A stretch of 6,821 nucleotides of DNA from an uncultured Oscillospiraceae bacterium (GTDB lineage: Bacteria > Bacillota_A > Clostridia > Oscillospirales > Oscillospiraceae): the NCBI GenBank assembly GCA_900769845.1, contig CAAGIF010000166.1, positions 1 through 6,821 on the forward strand. The letters are read 5' to 3'. Numbering within the stretch: the stretch's first letter is position 1; each line of letters starts with the position of its first letter. Below, piece after piece: positions 4,720 through 6,821 of this stretch. The translations under genes were made by a program, and so were the position numbers. The notes under the pieces are model-generated. The model made no database searches. It saw nothing but the letters and a program-made list of their open reading frames with translations, and had not been told where the DNA came from.

Positions 4720-6075
4720 ATGGAAATTATCAAACCCCGGACTCTGTCCGGTTTTATGGAACTGCTTCCCGCCAAGCAGATCCAGTTCGAGCGGATGGTT
4801 CAGATCCTCCGCAGCACCTACGCTTCCTACGGCTTCGCCCCTCTGGATACTCCCGTGATTGAGGATGCCCAGATTTTGCTTGCCAAGGGCGGCGGCGAAA
4901 CCGAAAAGCAGATCTACCGCTTTCAGAAGGGTGACAGCGACCTGGCCCTGCGGTTCGATCTGACCGTTCCCCTGGCCAAGTATGTTGCCCTGCACTGCAA
5001 CGATTTGGCTTTCCCCTTCCGCCGGTTCCAGATCTCCAAGGTCTACCGGGGTGAGCGGGCCCAGCGGGGCCGGTTTCGGGAATTCTACCAGGCGGATATC
5101 GACATCATCGGAGACGGCAAACTGGATATTCTCAACGAAGCCGAGATTCCTGCCATCATTTATAATGTATTCCGCGGCTTCGGTCTGACCCGGTTCCAGA
5201 TCCGGGTGAACAACCGGAAGATCCTCAACGGCTTTTACGCTATGATGGAACTGGCAGAAAAATCCGGCGACATTATGCGAACTGTGGACAAGCTGGACAA
5301 GATCGGCGCAGAGAAGGTCAAAGCCATTCTGATTTCCGACTGCGGTCTTTCGGATGCACAGGCCGACGAGATCCTGAAATTCATCGCCATCTCCGGCACC
5401 AACGCAGAGGTTATTGCCGCTCTGGAGGGCTACACCGGACGCAATGAGATCTTTGACGCCGGTCTGGAAGAACTGAAGGCCGTTACCAGCAATCTGGCAG
5501 CCTTCGGTGTTCCCGAGGCCAACTTTGCCGTGGATCTTACCATCGCAAGAGGTCTGGACTACTACACCGGAACGGTTTACGAAACCACCCTTCTGGATCA
5601 TCCGGAGATCGGTTCCGTCTGTTCCGGCGGCCGGTATGACAATCTGGCAGGCTACTACATTGAAAAGCAGCTTCCCGGCGTGGGTATCTCCATCGGTCTG
5701 ACCCGGCTGTTCTATGTTCTGGATGAGCAGGGTCTGCTGAATGCCGACCTGCCCAGCGCTCCTGCCGATGTGCTGGTGCTGCCCATGACCGAAACTGCTG
5801 CCCCGGCTATCGCGCTTTCTCAGCAGCTCCGCGCCACTGGGCTGAAGGTTCAGCTTTACAGCGAGCAGAAAAAGTTTAAGCAGAAGATGGCCTACGCCAA
5901 CAAGCTGGGTGTTCCCTTCGCCGTGCTTCTGGGCGAGGATGAGATCGCCGAGGGTGTCTGCTCCGTGAAGAACATGATCACCGGCGAGCAGGTCAAGCTC
6001 TCCCCCGCCGATGCCGCCGCCTATATCCAGACCGCTCTGGCAGGCAATAACGCCCCCATTATTTTAGAAAAGTAA
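4720..6075 (+). CDS. hisS: Histidyl-tRNA synthetase
   Basis: This 451-residue class II aminoacyl-tRNA synthetase charges tRNA-His with histidine using ATP, normally as a cytoplasmic dimer. The N-terminal block KPRTLSGFMELLP (5-17) and LRFDLTVPLAKY (77-88) are typical of the family. Motif 2 runs from FRRFQISKVYRGER (~100-113) to DIDIIG (126-131). The histidine-specific loop ARGLDYYTG (276-284) shows it is the synthetase and not the HisZ paralogue. Motif 3 is at SGGRYDNLAG (302-311) and GISIGLTRL (322-330). The anticodon-binding domain fills ~348-440 (DVLVLPM, VQLYSEQKKFKQKMAYANKLG). The length is slightly above the usual ~420-430. The ATG at 4720 has AGAAAGG (4704-4710) nine bases upstream. 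aspS, its common neighbour in bacteria, is not present here. Confidence 0.97.
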   Translation: MEIIKPRTLSGFMELLPAKQIQFERMVQILRSTYASYGFAPLDTPVIEDAQILLAKGGGETEKQIYRFQKGDSDLALRFDLTVPLAKYVALHCNDLAFPFRRFQISKVYRGERAQRGRFREFYQADIDIIGDGKLDILNEAEIPAIIYNVFRGFGLTRFQIRVNNRKILNGFYAMMELAEKSGDIMRTVDKLDKIGAEKVKAILISDCGLSDAQADEILKFIAISGTNAEVIAALEGYTGRNEIFDAGLEELKAVTSNLAAFGVPEANFAVDLTIARGLDYYTGTVYETTLLDHPEIGSVCSGGRYDNLAGYYIEKQLPGVGISIGLTRLFYVLDEQGLLNADLPSAPADVLVLPMTETAAPAIALSQQLRATGLKVQLYSEQKKFKQKMAYANKLGVPFAVLLGEDEIAEGVCSVKNMITGEQVKLSPADAAAYIQTALAGNNAPIILEK

Positions 6076-6078
6076 TCC

Positions 6079-6109
6079 GTATGCCCCCTCGGTGAGGGGG
6101 CATACTTTC
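6079..6109 (+). terminator. Hairpin after hisS, probable weak terminator
   Basis: A 12-bp perfect stem (GTATGCCCCCTC at 6079-6090, GAGGGGGCATAC at 6094-6105) with a three-base loop starts three bases after the hisS stop and is followed by TTTCT. The stem is very stable but the T-tract is short. Some read-through into the next gene, whose ribosome site begins at 6111, is likely. Confidence 0.65.
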
Positions 6110-6124
6110 TAGAAGGAGTCATTT

Positions 6125-6394
6125 ATGGAAGACAAATTTATTGCGGCATGGGAAAGCAACCGGGCAGCCGCCTTGCTTATGGGCATACGGATGCGCGCCC
6201 TGGATCTGAAAAGCGCCAAGCGAATCCTATCCGGCAATCGCCTCAGCGATGGTTTTAACGAACTTAAGTCAAAGAATCAGCTGAAGCTATCCCTTGAGGC
6301 GCTGGCTGTGGACAAGCGGTTCACCTCCCTGTTCACCGATGAAGAAGCCAACGAAGCTCTTGACCGTCTGCTGGAAGCGGGCTACTATCTGTAA
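6125..6394 (+). CDS. Small hypothetical protein, 89 residues
   Basis: I do not recognise this protein. It is predicted to be soluble and almost wholly helical, with no signal peptide or membrane segment. An N-terminal charged helix (MEDKFIAAWESNRAAALL) leads into a basic middle (residues ~22-54, KSAKR, KSKNQLK). An acidic C-terminal helix follows (DEEANEALDRLLEAGYYL, 72-89). A real gene is supported by the excellent ribosome site AGAAGGAG (6111-6118), six bases before the ATG, and by the terminator directly after its stop. Its codon use is less biased than that of hisS (for example CTA, TCA and TTA/CTT codons), which suggests lower expression. No separate promoter is clear in the 49-base gap, so it probably depends on read-through from hisS. 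A small nucleic-acid- or protein-binding adaptor is possible but unsupported. Confidence 0.75.
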   Translation: MEDKFIAAWESNRAAALLMGIRMRALDLKSAKRILSGNRLSDGFNELKSKNQLKLSLEALAVDKRFTSLFTDEEANEALDRLLEAGYYL

Positions 6395-6400
6395 AATAGC

Positions 6401-6436
6401 AACCGCCGTCTACACATCGTAGGCGGCGGTTTTGTT
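6401..6436 (+). terminator. Terminator between convergent genes, possibly bidirectional
   Basis: A 13-bp stem with one G-U pair (arms 6401-6413 and 6419-6431) and a five-base loop is followed on the plus strand by TTTTGTT. On the minus strand the same hairpin is followed by GCTATTTTAC, so it may also end the convergent gene that stops at 6451. It begins seven bases after the stop of the 89-residue gene. Confidence 0.88.
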
Positions 6437-6450
6437 ATGCAACCAAGAAA

Positions 6451-6821
6451 TCAGCGGGTGTCTTCTCCACGGCATACCCTTCGGTCGATAAATTTATCAA
6501 ATACACCCAGAGTGTAAAGCAAAAACACAACGGCAAAGACAATTCCAGCCACAGACACTGTCGTGAAAATTGCGTTACAAATATGCTCAGATACGATACC
6601 ACGCAGCAACCCCTTGGTTTCTTTCCCCAACAGCATTGAGGAAAGAGTCAGTACAATCACAGCAATACCCGCGGCCGACAGGAACTTGCCTTTAATCTTC
6701 TTTTTTTCTTCTGCAGCATACTCTGCCACTTTTTTCAAAGTATCTTTTGTTTGGTTATCCATATTCTCGCTTTTCCTTTCTCCGTCAATGATTTCACGAA
6801 TATCTACATCATAGAAGTCTG
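6451..6821 (-). CDS. C-terminal part of a probable XRE-type regulator with two membrane helices (5' end outside window)
   Basis: The minus-strand frame is open from the TGA at 6451 to the right edge, giving 122 residues with no stop. The first visible residues (DFYDVDIREIIDGERKSENM) resemble the segment that follows the helix-turn-helix domain in many clostridial XRE/Cro-CI-type regulators. That would place the DNA-binding domain outside the window. A charged, Lys-rich helix follows (TKDTLKKVAEYAAEEKKKIKGK), then two hydrophobic helices, FLSAAGIAVIVLTLSSMLLG and a second one of about 25 residues starting ICNAIFTTVSVAG, and a short basic/acidic tail. Alternatively the gene starts at the in-frame ATG at 6760-6762, which has GAAAGGAA (6773-6780) ten bases upstream, giving a 103-residue two-helix membrane protein. 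I favour the longer reading because the codons upstream of that ATG read as sensible protein. The regulator assignment rests on family resemblance recalled by eye. Confidence 0.6.
   Translation of the reverse strand, partial: DFYDVDIREIIDGERKSENMDNQTKDTLKKVAEYAAEEKKKIKGKFLSAAGIAVIVLTLSSMLLGKETKGLLRGIVSEHICNAIFTTVSVAGIVFAVVFLLYTLGVFDKFIDRRVCRGEDTR

Noticed and set aside
4651..5601. Minus-strand open frame of 316 codons opposite hisS
   Set aside because: Antisense shadow of hisS, which is fully supported by motifs.

Overview
The window looks like chromosomal housekeeping sequence from an anaerobic Gram-positive bacterium, most likely a gut-type clostridium of the Oscillospiraceae/Ruminococcaceae kind. 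The reasons are strong AGGAGG-like ribosome sites, sigma-A-type promoters, GTG and TTG starts, GC-rich codon use, a formate-tetrahydrofolate ligase gene, and a minD-mgsA pair like those in clostridial shape/division clusters. The taxon is inferred from gene content and protein style; no rRNA is present.

Layout: positions 1-3187 are read on the minus strand. Reading leftward from the divergent region, these are an HD-domain phosphohydrolase (2531-3187), a trigger-factor-like prolyl isomerase without the ribosome-binding domain (1496-2446), and the first 409 codons of formate-tetrahydrofolate ligase (1-1227, running off the left edge). A strong terminator (1449-1485) and a good promoter (1359-1387) separate the ligase from the trigger-factor-like gene. 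A 277-base divergent region (3188-3464) carries back-to-back promoters.

Positions 3465-6394 are read on the plus strand: a MinD-type ATPase (GTG start), a methylglyoxal synthase-like protein (TTG start, 23 bases later), histidyl-tRNA synthetase, and an 89-residue protein of unknown function. The hairpins after mgsA and hisS have weak T-tails, so these genes may be partly co-transcribed. A terminator that could work in both directions (6401-6436) separates them from a convergent minus-strand gene at the right edge (6451-6821). That gene appears to be the C-terminal part of an XRE-type regulator ending in two membrane helices.

Functionally the window mixes one-carbon metabolism (fhs), protein folding (trigger-factor-like), division or cell-polarity ATPase (minD-like), a glycolytic side-reaction enzyme fold (mgsA-like) and translation (hisS). 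There is no mobile element, CRISPR array, tRNA or rRNA, and I see no convincing new multi-gene system. The points most worth a second look are the methylglyoxal synthase-like protein, which has lost three of the catalytic residues of the E. coli enzyme; the trigger factor that starts after the ribosome-binding domain; the solitary MinD-like protein that lacks the usual C-terminal membrane helix; and a shared promoter layout in front of fhs and the trigger-factor-like gene.
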